DNA from: JALHSV01 sp964553535
Lineage (GTDB): Bacteria; Nitrospirota; Thermodesulfovibrionia; Thermodesulfovibrionales; SM23-35
Reading direction: 5' to 3'
NCBI GenBank assembly: GCA_964553535.1
Contig: CAZKLK010000017.1
Span: 1 to 19,565 of the forward strand
Length of the DNA stretch: 19,565 nucleotides
Shown here piece after piece: positions 8,210-16,019 of this stretch (position 1 is its first letter; each line of letters opens with the position of its first letter). Position numbers and translations under genes: made by a program. The notes beneath the pieces were generated by a model, which ran no database searches, was not told where the DNA came from, and saw only the letters and a program-made list of their open reading frames with translations.

Positions 8210-9794
8210 TTGCCGCTGGTAGTATAATCTCAAAGGCAGTGCCAATGCCAGAGGTGCTCTTAACCGATATCCTGCCGTTGTGCTCATCGATAATCCGGTA
8301 TGCTATCGCAAGACCAAGCCCCGTTCCGCGCTCCTTTGTGGTAAAAAACGGATAGAAGACCTTTCCGAGGCTTTTCTCGTCAATGCCGCATCCTGAATCC
8401 CGGAAGCTTATCGCTATGCCGTCGTCTGTGCCTGAAGCGTCAATCGACATTTCTCCGCCCCCCGGCATTGCTTCTACGGCATTAAGCCCCAGGTTCCAGA
8501 ACACCTGCTGCATTTTTTGAGGGTCTGCATTGACGAGCAGCGGTCCGCTGTAGTGTTTTCTAAAGAATATCAGGCCTTTATTGTGATCGATATTCTGCAG
8601 GAGTTCAACGGTTTCATCAAGGAGCTCCCGAATGTCAAATGTCTGGAAGACCGGCAGGGTTGGCCGCGAGTAAGTGAGGAAATCGGTTATTATGTGGTTG
8701 AGCCGTTCCATCTCCTTCAGGGCGATGTCCATGAGACGCTCCTTGGAATTCGGATTCACCGCATCCTCCCTGAGCATTTCAATGGAACCTTTCAGCGAAG
8801 CGAGCGGATTTCTGATCTCATGAGCAATATTGGAAGAGAGCTCCCCGATAGCCGCCATTTTTTCCTTCTTTTTTATTTCATCCTCAAGTTTTTTGATCTG
8901 CGTGAGGTCCTGGAAAACGGCAATGAATCCTTTAGGGGTTTGATTAATGCCCTTCAGCAGCGAGATGGTTATGCCGATGATTTTCTGCGCGCCGTCCGAC
9001 GGTATGATTTCCTCCCTGCGTCCTTCCGTGAACGGAAACTGTAAAAACGGCATGACCAGGTCGATCTTCTGTCCCACCACCGAGTTTCTCAGCCTGCCGG
9101 TTATCCTCTCGGCGGCTGAATTGAAGAGCAGCACCCTGCCCGACATATCAACGGTGAACAGCCCGCTTGGCAGGCTCTCGATCACCTCCTTATTGAAAAG
9201 CTCCAGACTGCGGAGATCCATATCGGTTTTTTCGAGTTCCCGGACCGTCCTTTCGAGGCGCGCAGAGAGATATCCGCTAAGGTACGCCGTCAGATAAAAG
9301 AAAATGACATGGACAAACAGCTTATAGAGAGATGCGGGTTCTTTCGACAAACCGGGCGGGATAACGGGAAGCACCTCATACAACTGAAGATTCACAAGGA
9401 TTCCATATGAGATGCTGCTCAGGGTTGCGATGACAAATCCCGCTTTTTTGTTGAGAACGATTCCCGAAGCAATGATTATGAGCACGAGTGAAAAGGAAAA
9501 CAGGCTGTGCACTCCGCCGGTAATATATATGAGAAGCAACGCCGACATGACATCGAGAATGAGCTGGGCATAAGCAAACAGGAACTGGTTGCGGATTTTT
9601 CCCAGAAGGATTGAATAGATAAGCGTAAGAAAATAAAAAGTCCCGATCAGATAATAAAAAGACGGGCTCCGGATCGGCTGCGCTGAATCCGCAAAGAAAA
9701 AAGACGATCCGAAAAAAAGAGTGATAATCAGGCACCTGAAAAAGATCAGGGCCTTAATCTTTTTTTTCAGGCTGCCGTCATTTCCCGAAGACAT
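8196..9794 (-). CDS. pilS: Sensor histidine kinase, PilS type
   Basis: This 532-residue inner-membrane kinase is the likely partner of PilR. About six hydrophobic segments fill residues 14-178, as in known PilS proteins. A coiled linker follows at about 180-200, then a PAS domain (about 202-300). The dimerisation and phosphoacceptor motif is SNIAHEIRNPLASLKG (321-336, H325). The ATPase domain carries the N box NLGLNAVEAM (434-443), G1 box DSGCGID (466-472) and G2 box GTGLGLAI (490-497). All catalytic boxes are intact. The gene starts 7 bp after the pilC stop without a clear ribosome site and overlaps pilR by 14 bp, so it belongs to the pil operon. In characterised systems PilS senses pilin level in the membrane; that role here is inferred from context. 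Confidence 0.9.
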   Translation of the reverse strand: MSSGNDGSLKKKIKALIFFRCLIITLFFGSSFFFADSAQPIRSPSFYYLIGTFYFLTLIYSILLGKIRNQFLFAYAQLILDVMSALLLIYITGGVHSLFSFSLVLIIIASGIVLNKKAGFVIATLSSISYGILVNLQLYEVLPVIPPGLSKEPASLYKLFVHVIFFYLTAYLSGYLSARLERTVRELEKTDMDLRSLELFNKEVIESLPSGLFTVDMSGRVLLFNSAAERITGRLRNSVVGQKIDLVMPFLQFPFTEGRREEIIPSDGAQKIIGITISLLKGINQTPKGFIAVFQDLTQIKKLEDEIKKKEKMAAIGELSSNIAHEIRNPLASLKGSIEMLREDAVNPNSKERLMDIALKEMERLNHIITDFLTYSRPTLPVFQTFDIRELLDETVELLQNIDHNKGLIFFRKHYSGPLLVNADPQKMQQVFWNLGLNAVEAMPGGGEMSIDASGTDDGIAISFRDSGCGIDEKSLGKVFYPFFTTKERGTGLGLAIAYRIIDEHNGRISVKSTSGIGTAFEIILPAANENA

Positions 9795-9801
9795 CCAAAT
9801 G

Positions 9802-11016
9802 CTACTTAATCAGAGTAATCAGCTTGAATATTGGAAGATACATGGCCACAACAATAAAACCGACGGTGCCGCCGAGAAAGACCATCAGCATCGGCTCCAT
9901 CATCGCCGTAAGGTTTGAGACGGCCGAATCGACTTCGTCGTCATAAAAATCGGCGATTTTGGCAAGCATCGCGTCAAGTGCGCCGGTCGATTCCCCGACA
10001 GCTATCATATGGGTCACCATGGGAGGGAAAACTTTTGCTTTCATAATTGGTTCGGCAAGTGTTTTCCCGCTGACAACACCCTTTCGCACATCCGTAATGG
10101 CATACTCTATGACTTTATTCCCCGAAGTCTTGGCGGTAATGTCAAGTCCGTCGAGTATCGGCACACCGCTGCTGACCAGGGTGCCCAGCGTCCTCGTAAA
10201 TTTCGCAACCGCAACCTTATTGATGAGCGCGCCGAATATGGGGAGCTTCAGCAGCAGTCTGTCGGTAATGTATTTGCCCTTCTCTGTTCTTCGGAACTGG
10301 ATTATAAACGCGACAAAGGCTGCAAATCCTATCGCAACCATCAGGCCGCCTATGCCGGCGATGAAATTGCTCATATTAATGATCAAACGCGTAGGCAGCG
10401 GAAGGGTCCCGCCAAGCTGCGCGAACATTTTCGAAAAAGTCGGCACGACAAATATCATTATTACGGCAATAACCAGAACAGCAATCGACGTTACCACGGC
10501 GGGATAAACCATGGCGCCCTTGACTTTCTTCTTCAGTTTCATCGCTTTTTCAATATAGCTTGCCAGCCTGTTCAGGATGGTATCGAGAATGCCGCCGGCC
10601 TCGCCCGCCGCCACCATATTGACGTAAAGCTCGCTGAAGACCCGCGGATGTTTTCTCAGGGCGTCAGCGTACGTTGCTCCCGACTCAACATCGTTCTTCA
10701 CCTCCGACAGGGTTTTGCCGAGCTTTTTGTTTTCCACCTGTGACGACAGAATGTCAAGCGCCTGCACAAGCGGAAGGCCCGCGTCAATCATCGTAGCGAA
10801 CTGCCTGGTGAAAATGACAATATCCTTATCCTTGACCTTGCCTCCCAACGAGAACTTATCGAGGAAGCCCTTTTTTGTTTTTTCCGTGACTACCGTTGCC
10901 GTTATGTTTCTCTTCCTCAGTACCGCGATGACATCTTCCCGTGTCGCCGCCGCCATCTCCCCTGATTCAACCGTGCCCCTTACAGTTTTGCCCGACCATT
11001 GAAATTGCATTGCCAT
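9802..11016 (-). CDS. pilC: Type IV pilus inner-membrane platform protein PilC
   Basis: This 404-residue member of the GspF/PilC family connects the cytoplasmic motor ATPases to the growing pilus. Two repeated T2SSF domains are visible (about 66-190 and 270-392), each with a matching internal motif: FTRQFATMIDAGLPLVQALD in the first copy and FTRTLGTLVSSGVPILDGLD in the second. Hydrophobic helices lie near 170-192, 222-240 and 375-397. Length is typical. A second possible start (M3) lies only two codons downstream. Its ribosome site GGAGG (11024-11028) is embedded in the last codons of pilT, and only 1 bp separates the genes, so translation is likely coupled to pilT. Assignment is very secure. 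Confidence 0.95.
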   Translation of the reverse strand: MAMQFQWSGKTVRGTVESGEMAAATREDVIAVLRKRNITATVVTEKTKKGFLDKFSLGGKVKDKDIVIFTRQFATMIDAGLPLVQALDILSSQVENKKLGKTLSEVKNDVESGATYADALRKHPRVFSELYVNMVAAGEAGGILDTILNRLASYIEKAMKLKKKVKGAMVYPAVVTSIAVLVIAVIMIFVVPTFSKMFAQLGGTLPLPTRLIINMSNFIAGIGGLMVAIGFAAFVAFIIQFRRTEKGKYITDRLLLKLPIFGALINKVAVAKFTRTLGTLVSSGVPILDGLDITAKTSGNKVIEYAITDVRKGVVSGKTLAEPIMKAKVFPPMVTHMIAVGESTGALDAMLAKIADFYDDEVDSAVSNLTAMMEPMLMVFLGGTVGFIVVAMYLPIFKLITLIK

Positions 11017-11017
11017 T

Positions 11018-12112
11018 TTACGCCCTCCCTCTGTTTAGGGTCTCCGGCATACCCTTCTGAATCTGAGCAATCAATTCTTCAGGCATCGGCGATCTCCCTA
11101 TTGCATCATCATATGATATGAGCCGTCTTGAATAGAGATCATACAAGGACTGATTCATCGTCTGCATGCCGAATTTTGCCTGACCAGTCTGCATCATTGA
11201 GTAAATCTGATGGATTTTATCCTCCCTGATCAGGTTTCTTATCGCTGGGTTTGGAACCAACACCTCGACAGCAAGCACCCTGCCGTTTCCCGACTTCCTG
11301 GCGATGAGCTGCTGCGCCAGTATGCCCTCAAGGACAAAGGACAGCTGGACCCTTATCTGCTCCTGCTGATGAGGCGGAAAAACATCGATGATCCTGTTCA
11401 TGGTCTGCACGGCGGAATTGGTGTGCAACGTAGCAAGCGTCAGGTGCCCGGTTTCTGAAACCGTCAAAGCCGCTTCAATCGTCTCAAGGTCCCGCATCTC
11501 GCCGATAAGCACAACATCGGGATCCTGCCTCAGAACGTACCGCAACGCGGCCTTGAATGAAAACGTATCCGCATTAACCTCTCTCTGGTTGATCAGACAC
11601 TTCTTGTGCGAATGGAGATATTCTATAGGATCTTCGACCGTAATAATATGCTCATGCCGGTCGGAGTTTATTTTGTCAACTATTGCGGCCAGCGTCGTTG
11701 ATTTCCCGCTTCCCGTTGGCCCGGTCACAAGAATCAGACCCCGCGGTTTCTTGACAATTTCATTCATGATTTCCGGAAGGCCCAGATCCCTGAAACTCCT
11801 GATCTCATACGGTATGGTCCGGAACGCCCCCGCCACTGCGCCCCTCTGCATGAAGATATTAGCCCTGAACCTGCTCAGTCCTTTCACGCCGAAGGAGAGA
11901 TCAAGTTCGTTGTTTTCCTCGTACTTGTGTTTCTGGGCGTCGGTCAGAATGCTGTAACACAGAGATTTCGTATCGGCAGGGGTGAGCGGCGGATGATCCA
12001 TATTGACCAGTTTCCCGTCAACCCGCAGCCTCGGAGGACTTCCGGTTGTCAGATGGAGGTCGGACGCATTTCTCTCGACCATAATTTTCAGCATATCATA
12101 AAGTGTCGCCAT
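11018..12112 (-). CDS. pilT: Type IV pilus retraction ATPase PilT
   Basis: This 364-residue hexameric ATPase depolymerises the pilus and powers twitching motility. Walker A is GPTGSGKS (131-138), the Asp box is TVEDPIEY (158-165), Walker B is VVLIGEMRD (200-208, E205) and the His box is TGHLTLATLHTN (221-232). The PilT-specific AIRNLIRE motif needed for retraction is intact at 290-297, which separates it from PilB and PilU-like paralogues. Length is normal. The ATG at 12112 has a G-rich stretch (GGGGG) about 6-10 bases upstream as its ribosome site. It lies 77 bp after pilB-1 and 1 bp before pilC. Very secure. Confidence 0.96.
   Translation of the reverse strand: MATLYDMLKIMVERNASDLHLTTGSPPRLRVDGKLVNMDHPPLTPADTKSLCYSILTDAQKHKYEENNELDLSFGVKGLSRFRANIFMQRGAVAGAFRTIPYEIRSFRDLGLPEIMNEIVKKPRGLILVTGPTGSGKSTTLAAIVDKINSDRHEHIITVEDPIEYLHSHKKCLINQREVNADTFSFKAALRYVLRQDPDVVLIGEMRDLETIEAALTVSETGHLTLATLHTNSAVQTMNRIIDVFPPHQQEQIRVQLSFVLEGILAQQLIARKSGNGRVLAVEVLVPNPAIRNLIREDKIHQIYSMMQTGQAKFGMQTMNQSLYDLYSRRLISYDDAIGRSPMPEELIAQIQKGMPETLNRGRA
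11024..11028 (-). promoter_or_regulatory. Ribosome binding site of pilC inside pilT
   Basis: GGAGG on the minus strand, seven bases before the pilC ATG. It is formed by the Arg-Gly-Arg codons at the end of pilT. It is one of the two clear Shine-Dalgarno sequences in the window and fixes the pilC start. Confidence 0.75.
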
Positions 12113-12189
12113 TATTACCCCCGCTTTATTCCGGTATTTGTCATCAGTTTTAATAACTGCTTCGCGCCATCTCCCGCTCTCCGCCTCAT

Positions 12190-13995
12190 TCAGTCGCCAA
12201 ACGTCACCCTGAGGACCTCCTCTATTGAGGTAACGCCTTCTTTCACCTTGTTCAGGCCGCTCATCCGCAGGGTTTTCATTCCCGATCCGACCGCGGTCCT
12301 TTTTATCTCGTCCGCAGAGGCCCCTTCAAGCACCATCTCCTTTATATCCTGACCGACAGGCATAATTTCATACAGCGCTATTCTTCCCTTATATCCGGAA
12401 TTATTGCACGCCGGACAACCTCTCCCCCTGTAACAGGAAACAGTCTGCGCTTCCTCCTCTGAGAATCCGAGCTGCACAAGGGGAGCAACCGGAAATTTTT
12501 CCTCTTCTCTGCAGGCCGGGCAGATTTTTCTGGCGAGCCTTTGAGCGGCAATCAGAATAACCGACGCCGAAACAAGGAACGGCTCGATGCCCATATTCAG
12601 GAGTCTGCTGATGCTGCTCGGGGCGTCATTGGTGTGAAGCGTGCTGAGGACAAGATGCCCGGTCAATGCGGCTTTTACCGCAATTTCGGCCGTTTCAAAA
12701 TCACGAATCTCGCCTACCAGGATGATATCAGGGCTCTGCCGCAGGAACGCCCTTAGAGAGGAAGCAAAAGTCAACCCTATCTCTTCCTTTACCTGCACCT
12801 GATTCATTCCCTGGAAGTTATACTCGACCGGATCTTCGGCAGTCATGATATTAATGCCGGGCTTATTCAGATAGTTGAGGGCCGAATACAGGGTCGTGGT
12901 TTTCCCGCTTCCGGTGGGCCCTGTGACAAGAATCATTCCGTATGGTTTGTTCAGCCCATCCATAAATTTTTGCAACGCGTGATCTTCAAACCCCAGTTTG
13001 GTGAGATCAGCCTGAAGATTTGACTTGTCCAGAATTCTGAGCACTGTTTTTTCCCCGAAGAGGCAGGGAAGAACCGAAACGCGGAAATCGATCTCTTTTA
13101 TCTTTCCAAGCCGCAGCTTGATGCGCCCGTCCTGAGGAAGCCTCCGCTCGGCGATATCAAGTTTGGACATAATCTTAAGGCGCGATGTTATCGGATTCTT
13201 GATTTTGAGCGGCAGATTCATGGCGCTGAAAAGCACCCCGTCAACACGGTATCTGACTCTCAGTGATCTTTCATACGGCTCTATATGGATGTCGCTGGCG
13301 CCGCTTTTTATAGCGTTTATCAGAATGCCGTTGACCAGTTTTACAATAGGCTCATCGACCTCGGTGACGGCGGCGTCATCTTGTCCCGTGTATGCCTCAA
13401 TACTGTCAAGCGCATCGCCGACAACCTTGTCAAACTCGTCAACGTCGACCATCACCCCGTCATCAGAAACTCCGATGTCCCCATCGAGCAGATCATCTGC
13501 TGTAAAAGTAAAATCCTGAGCTTTAATGGATGTTGCCGTTTCGTCTTTCGTTTCCACCGGGGCGCTTCCGCCGTTGCGGTAATGCGCCGATATGGCATGC
13601 AGTATCGAGCTCTCACCCGATACAACAACCTCAACTTTATACCCCGTCATAAACTTTACATCGTCGATCACAAATACATTCGATGGATCAGCCATCGCTA
13701 TCGTCAATGTCGCGCCTACCCGCGCTACAGGAATTATAAAATACTTCCGCGCTACATCCGCAGGAACAAGCTTCAATACCGACGGGTCAATCTTGTAATC
13801 GGACAGGTTGATCGCCGGCACCCCCCACTGCCTGCTTAAAAAACCCACCAGCCCTTCCTCGCTCAGATACCCCAGTCTGACCAGATTCGCCCCAAGCCTC
13901 CCGCCTTCCTTCCGCTGAAGACTCACCGCATCCCGCAGCTGCTCCTCGGTTATCAGTTGCGCTGTAATCAGTAATTGCCCTAATTTAGCCGCCAT
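12190..13995 (-). CDS. pilB: Type IV pilus assembly ATPase PilB, copy 1 (downstream)
   Basis: This 601-residue extension motor polymerises pilin at the inner membrane. The N-terminal MshEN domain (1-146) contains two 24-residue motifs of the c-di-GMP-binding type: residues 4-27 starting KLGQLL, and 33-56 starting RLGANLV and ending in Q56. A five-residue spacer separates them. A variable acidic linker (about 147-215) follows, then the ATPase with Walker A GPTGSGKT (359-366), TAEDPVE (385-391), Walker B VGEIRD (427-432) and a zinc tetracysteine set C492/C495/C527/C530. The frame extends 20 codons further to 14055, but pilB-2 and the domain both begin at MAAKLGQ, so I place the start at 13995. 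No good Shine-Dalgarno sequence is seen there. The first 438 coding bases are identical to pilB-2; the rest is clearly diverged. Confidence 0.93.
   Translation of the reverse strand: MAAKLGQLLITAQLITEEQLRDAVSLQRKEGGRLGANLVRLGYLSEEGLVGFLSRQWGVPAINLSDYKIDPSVLKLVPADVARKYFIIPVARVGATLTIAMADPSNVFVIDDVKFMTGYKVEVVVSGESSILHAISAHYRNGGSAPVETKDETATSIKAQDFTFTADDLLDGDIGVSDDGVMVDVDEFDKVVGDALDSIEAYTGQDDAAVTEVDEPIVKLVNGILINAIKSGASDIHIEPYERSLRVRYRVDGVLFSAMNLPLKIKNPITSRLKIMSKLDIAERRLPQDGRIKLRLGKIKEIDFRVSVLPCLFGEKTVLRILDKSNLQADLTKLGFEDHALQKFMDGLNKPYGMILVTGPTGSGKTTTLYSALNYLNKPGINIMTAEDPVEYNFQGMNQVQVKEEIGLTFASSLRAFLRQSPDIILVGEIRDFETAEIAVKAALTGHLVLSTLHTNDAPSSISRLLNMGIEPFLVSASVILIAAQRLARKICPACREEEKFPVAPLVQLGFSEEEAQTVSCYRGRGCPACNNSGYKGRIALYEIMPVGQDIKEMVLEGASADEIKRTAVGSGMKTLRMSGLNKVKEGVTSIEEVLRVTFGD
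13557..13995 (-). repeat. Perfect 439-bp direct repeat, copy within pilB-1
   Basis: Compared base by base with 15441-15879 (offset 1884), I find no difference over 439 bases. The repeat ends exactly at the start codon on one side. On the other it stops at codon 147, where Val (GTT) here faces Ala (GCC) in the other copy. It covers the complete MshEN domain. Flanking coding and upstream sequence is divergent. Confidence 0.95.
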
Positions 13996-14070
13996 AACGC
14001 ATATCCGCTTCTCAAGATCCGGAGCATAAAGCACAATTCCCCGGAATTCGAACAATAGTTGCCCGCAATG
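13996..14070. other. Spacer between pilB-2 and pilB-1
   Basis: This 75-bp gap separates the pilB-2 stop from the pilB-1 start. It holds a small inverted repeat, AATTCC-CC-GGAATT (14035-14048), with a two-base centre. The hairpin has no T tract, so I do not call a terminator. No sigma70 or sigma54 promoter stands out, so pilB-1 is probably transcribed from upstream of pilB-2. Confidence 0.45.
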
Positions 14071-15879
14071 CTAATCACCGAACGTCACCCTCAGAACCTC
14101 ATCGACGGATGTGATTCCTTTTTTTATCTTGGCGAGGCCGCTCACCCGCAGCGTTCGCATCCCCGATCTGACCGCCGTCTTTTTTAATTCATCGGCCGAA
14201 GCGCCCTCGAGAATCATGCTCCTGAGTTCATCATTAAGAGGCATAACCTCATACAGGGCCAGCCTTCCTTTGTACCCCGAATTATTGCATTCGGGACATC
14301 CCCTCCCTTTGTAGCATGTCAACCCCTCGGCCTCCTGCCGGGAAAAGCCTATTTCCATAAGGCCGGGGACGGAAATCCTGTCTTCTTGCTTGCAGGACGG
14401 ACACAGCACCCGGATAAGCCGCTGCGTCGCTATGAGAATGAGCGAGGCCGCAACCAGAAACGGCTCAATACCCATGTTCAGCAGCCTGCTGATAGTGCTT
14501 GGCGCGTCATTGGTATGAAGGGTGCTCAATACAAGATGGCCGGTCAGCGCAGCCTTTACCGCAATTTCAGCCGTTTCAAAATCACGTATTTCACCGACCA
14601 TGATAATATCGGGGTCCTGCCTCAGGAACGACCTGAGGGCTGAGGCAAACGTCAGGCCGATCTCCTCTTTCACATGCACCTGATTTATTCCATGGAAATT
14701 ATATTCAACAGGATCTTCGGCGGTTGATATGTTGACCCCTATTTTATTCAGATAATTGAGAGCGGAGTAAAGCGTCGTTGTTTTGCCGCTGCCCGTTGGT
14801 CCGGTCACAAGTATCATGCCGTAAGGTTTATCGAGAGCGCGCATAAAGTCCTGCAAAGTCTCCTCTTCGAATCCCAGCTTTGTCAGGTCAACCTGGAGAC
14901 TTGATTTATCCAGCAGCCTGAGAACAGTTCTCTCGCCAAAGAGGCAGGGCACTGTGGAAACCCGGAAATCAACCTCCCGCTTCTTTCCGAGCTTGAGTTT
15001 AATCCTGCCGTCCTGCGGCAGCCTCCGTTCAGCTATATCAAGATTCGCCATAATTTTGATTCTTGACGTTACGGCGCTTTTAATTTTTACCGGCAGATTC
15101 ATGACCGTATACATCACGCCGTCAACTCTCTGCCTGACCCTGAGTGAATTTTCATAAGGCTCTATATGGATATCGCTTGAACGTTCCTTTATCGCGTTGA
15201 TAAGGATGCCGTTCACGAGTTTTACAATAGGACGTTCAACCTCCTGTGCGGTTTCTTCATCCCTCTCATCCACAACCTCGATATCACCCAACGCCTCGCC
15301 CACAACTTTATTGAATGCATCAACATCTATCGTCATCCCGTCATCATGCGATGCAAGCATGTCATTTCCGGCAAATTCACCATCCGATAAGGTATAATCC
15401 TTTGCCACAAGAACTTTTGACGTGGCGTTCTTCGTTTCCGCCGGGGCGCTTCCGCCGTTGCGGTAATGCGCCGATATGGCATGCAGTATCGAGCTCTCAC
15501 CCGATACAACAACCTCAACTTTATACCCCGTCATAAACTTTACATCGTCGATCACAAATACATTCGATGGATCAGCCATCGCTATCGTCAATGTCGCGCC
15601 TACCCGCGCTACAGGAATTATAAAATACTTCCGCGCTACATCCGCAGGAACAAGCTTCAATACCGACGGGTCAATCTTGTAATCGGACAGGTTGATCGCC
15701 GGCACCCCCCACTGCCTGCTTAAAAAACCCACCAGCCCTTCCTCGCTCAGATACCCCAGTCTGACCAGATTCGCCCCAAGCCTCCCGCCTTCCTTCCGCT
15801 GAAGACTCACCGCATCCCGCAGCTGCTCCTCGGTTATCAGTTGCGCTGTAATCAGTAATTGCCCTAATTTAGCCGCCAT
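14071..15879 (-). CDS. pilB: Type IV pilus assembly ATPase PilB, copy 2 (operon-leading)
   Basis: This second complete PilB extension ATPase has 602 residues and is the first gene of the pil run. The MshEN domain (1-146) is residue-for-residue identical to pilB-1. The linker (147-216) is very different. The ATPase domain is similar by eye at roughly three quarters of positions. Walker A GPTGSGKT is at 360-367, and TAEDPVE, VGEIRD and the tetracysteine set (C493/C496/C528/C531) are all intact, so neither copy looks inactive. Differences cluster in surface positions and in the segment between the cysteine pairs. The ATG at 15879 matches the family start but has no clear ribosome site. Two PilB motors before a single PilT and PilC suggest paralogues with distinct output or partners, or redundancy; sequence alone cannot decide. 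Confidence 0.93.
   Translation of the reverse strand: MAAKLGQLLITAQLITEEQLRDAVSLQRKEGGRLGANLVRLGYLSEEGLVGFLSRQWGVPAINLSDYKIDPSVLKLVPADVARKYFIIPVARVGATLTIAMADPSNVFVIDDVKFMTGYKVEVVVSGESSILHAISAHYRNGGSAPAETKNATSKVLVAKDYTLSDGEFAGNDMLASHDDGMTIDVDAFNKVVGEALGDIEVVDERDEETAQEVERPIVKLVNGILINAIKERSSDIHIEPYENSLRVRQRVDGVMYTVMNLPVKIKSAVTSRIKIMANLDIAERRLPQDGRIKLKLGKKREVDFRVSTVPCLFGERTVLRLLDKSSLQVDLTKLGFEEETLQDFMRALDKPYGMILVTGPTGSGKTTTLYSALNYLNKIGVNISTAEDPVEYNFHGINQVHVKEEIGLTFASALRSFLRQDPDIIMVGEIRDFETAEIAVKAALTGHLVLSTLHTNDAPSTISRLLNMGIEPFLVAASLILIATQRLIRVLCPSCKQEDRISVPGLMEIGFSRQEAEGLTCYKGRGCPECNNSGYKGRLALYEVMPLNDELRSMILEGASADELKKTAVRSGMRTLRVSGLAKIKKGITSVDEVLRVTFGD
15441..15879 (-). repeat. Perfect 439-bp direct repeat, copy within pilB-2
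   Basis: This is the partner of 13557-13995 in the same orientation, 1884 bp away. Identity breaks immediately before the ATG (base 15880) and at base 15440 inside codon 147. Recombination between the copies would delete one 1884-bp unit and leave a single intact hybrid pilB. Confidence 0.95.
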
Positions 15880-15919
15880 GTTTTAAAAATGCCCAAATCA
15901 CCTTAACCATTACTTTATA

Positions 15920-15948
15920 TTGACTAAACCATATTTTTGTAATATAAC
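15920..15948 (+). promoter_or_regulatory. Sigma70-like promoter facing away from pilB-2
   Basis: TTGACT (15920-15925), a 17-bp spacer and TATAAC (15943-15948) form a near-consensus promoter on the plus strand. It would transcribe into the palindromic repeat at 16020-16168, where no credible gene follows. The surrounding DNA is very AT-rich, so a chance match is quite possible. Confidence 0.3.
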
Positions 15949-15951
15949 CAC

Positions 15952-15979
15952 TTTATAGTAACTTATAATGCAAATTCAA
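15952..15979 (-). promoter_or_regulatory. Candidate promoter of the pilB-pilT-pilC-pilS-pilR run
   Basis: On the minus strand TTGAAT (15974-15979), a 16-bp spacer and TATAAA (15952-15957) resemble a sigma70 promoter. The predicted transcript would have a leader of roughly 65 bases before the pilB-2 ATG. I found no GG-N10-GC sigma54 signature here, so this operon is not an obvious PilR target. AT-richness lowers confidence. Confidence 0.35.
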
Positions 15980-16019
15980 TATAGTGAGACTTATCACAAA
16001 AAATTGATATTGAGTCATA

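Noticed and set aside
8210..8287. 26-residue N-terminal extension of PilR
   Set aside because: It overlaps pilS coding sequence and precedes the receiver domain; the ATG at 8209 gives a normal receiver start.
13996..14055. 20-residue N-terminal extension of pilB-1
   Set aside because: pilB-2 and the MshEN domain both begin at MAAKLGQ; the extension has no counterpart and no ribosome site.
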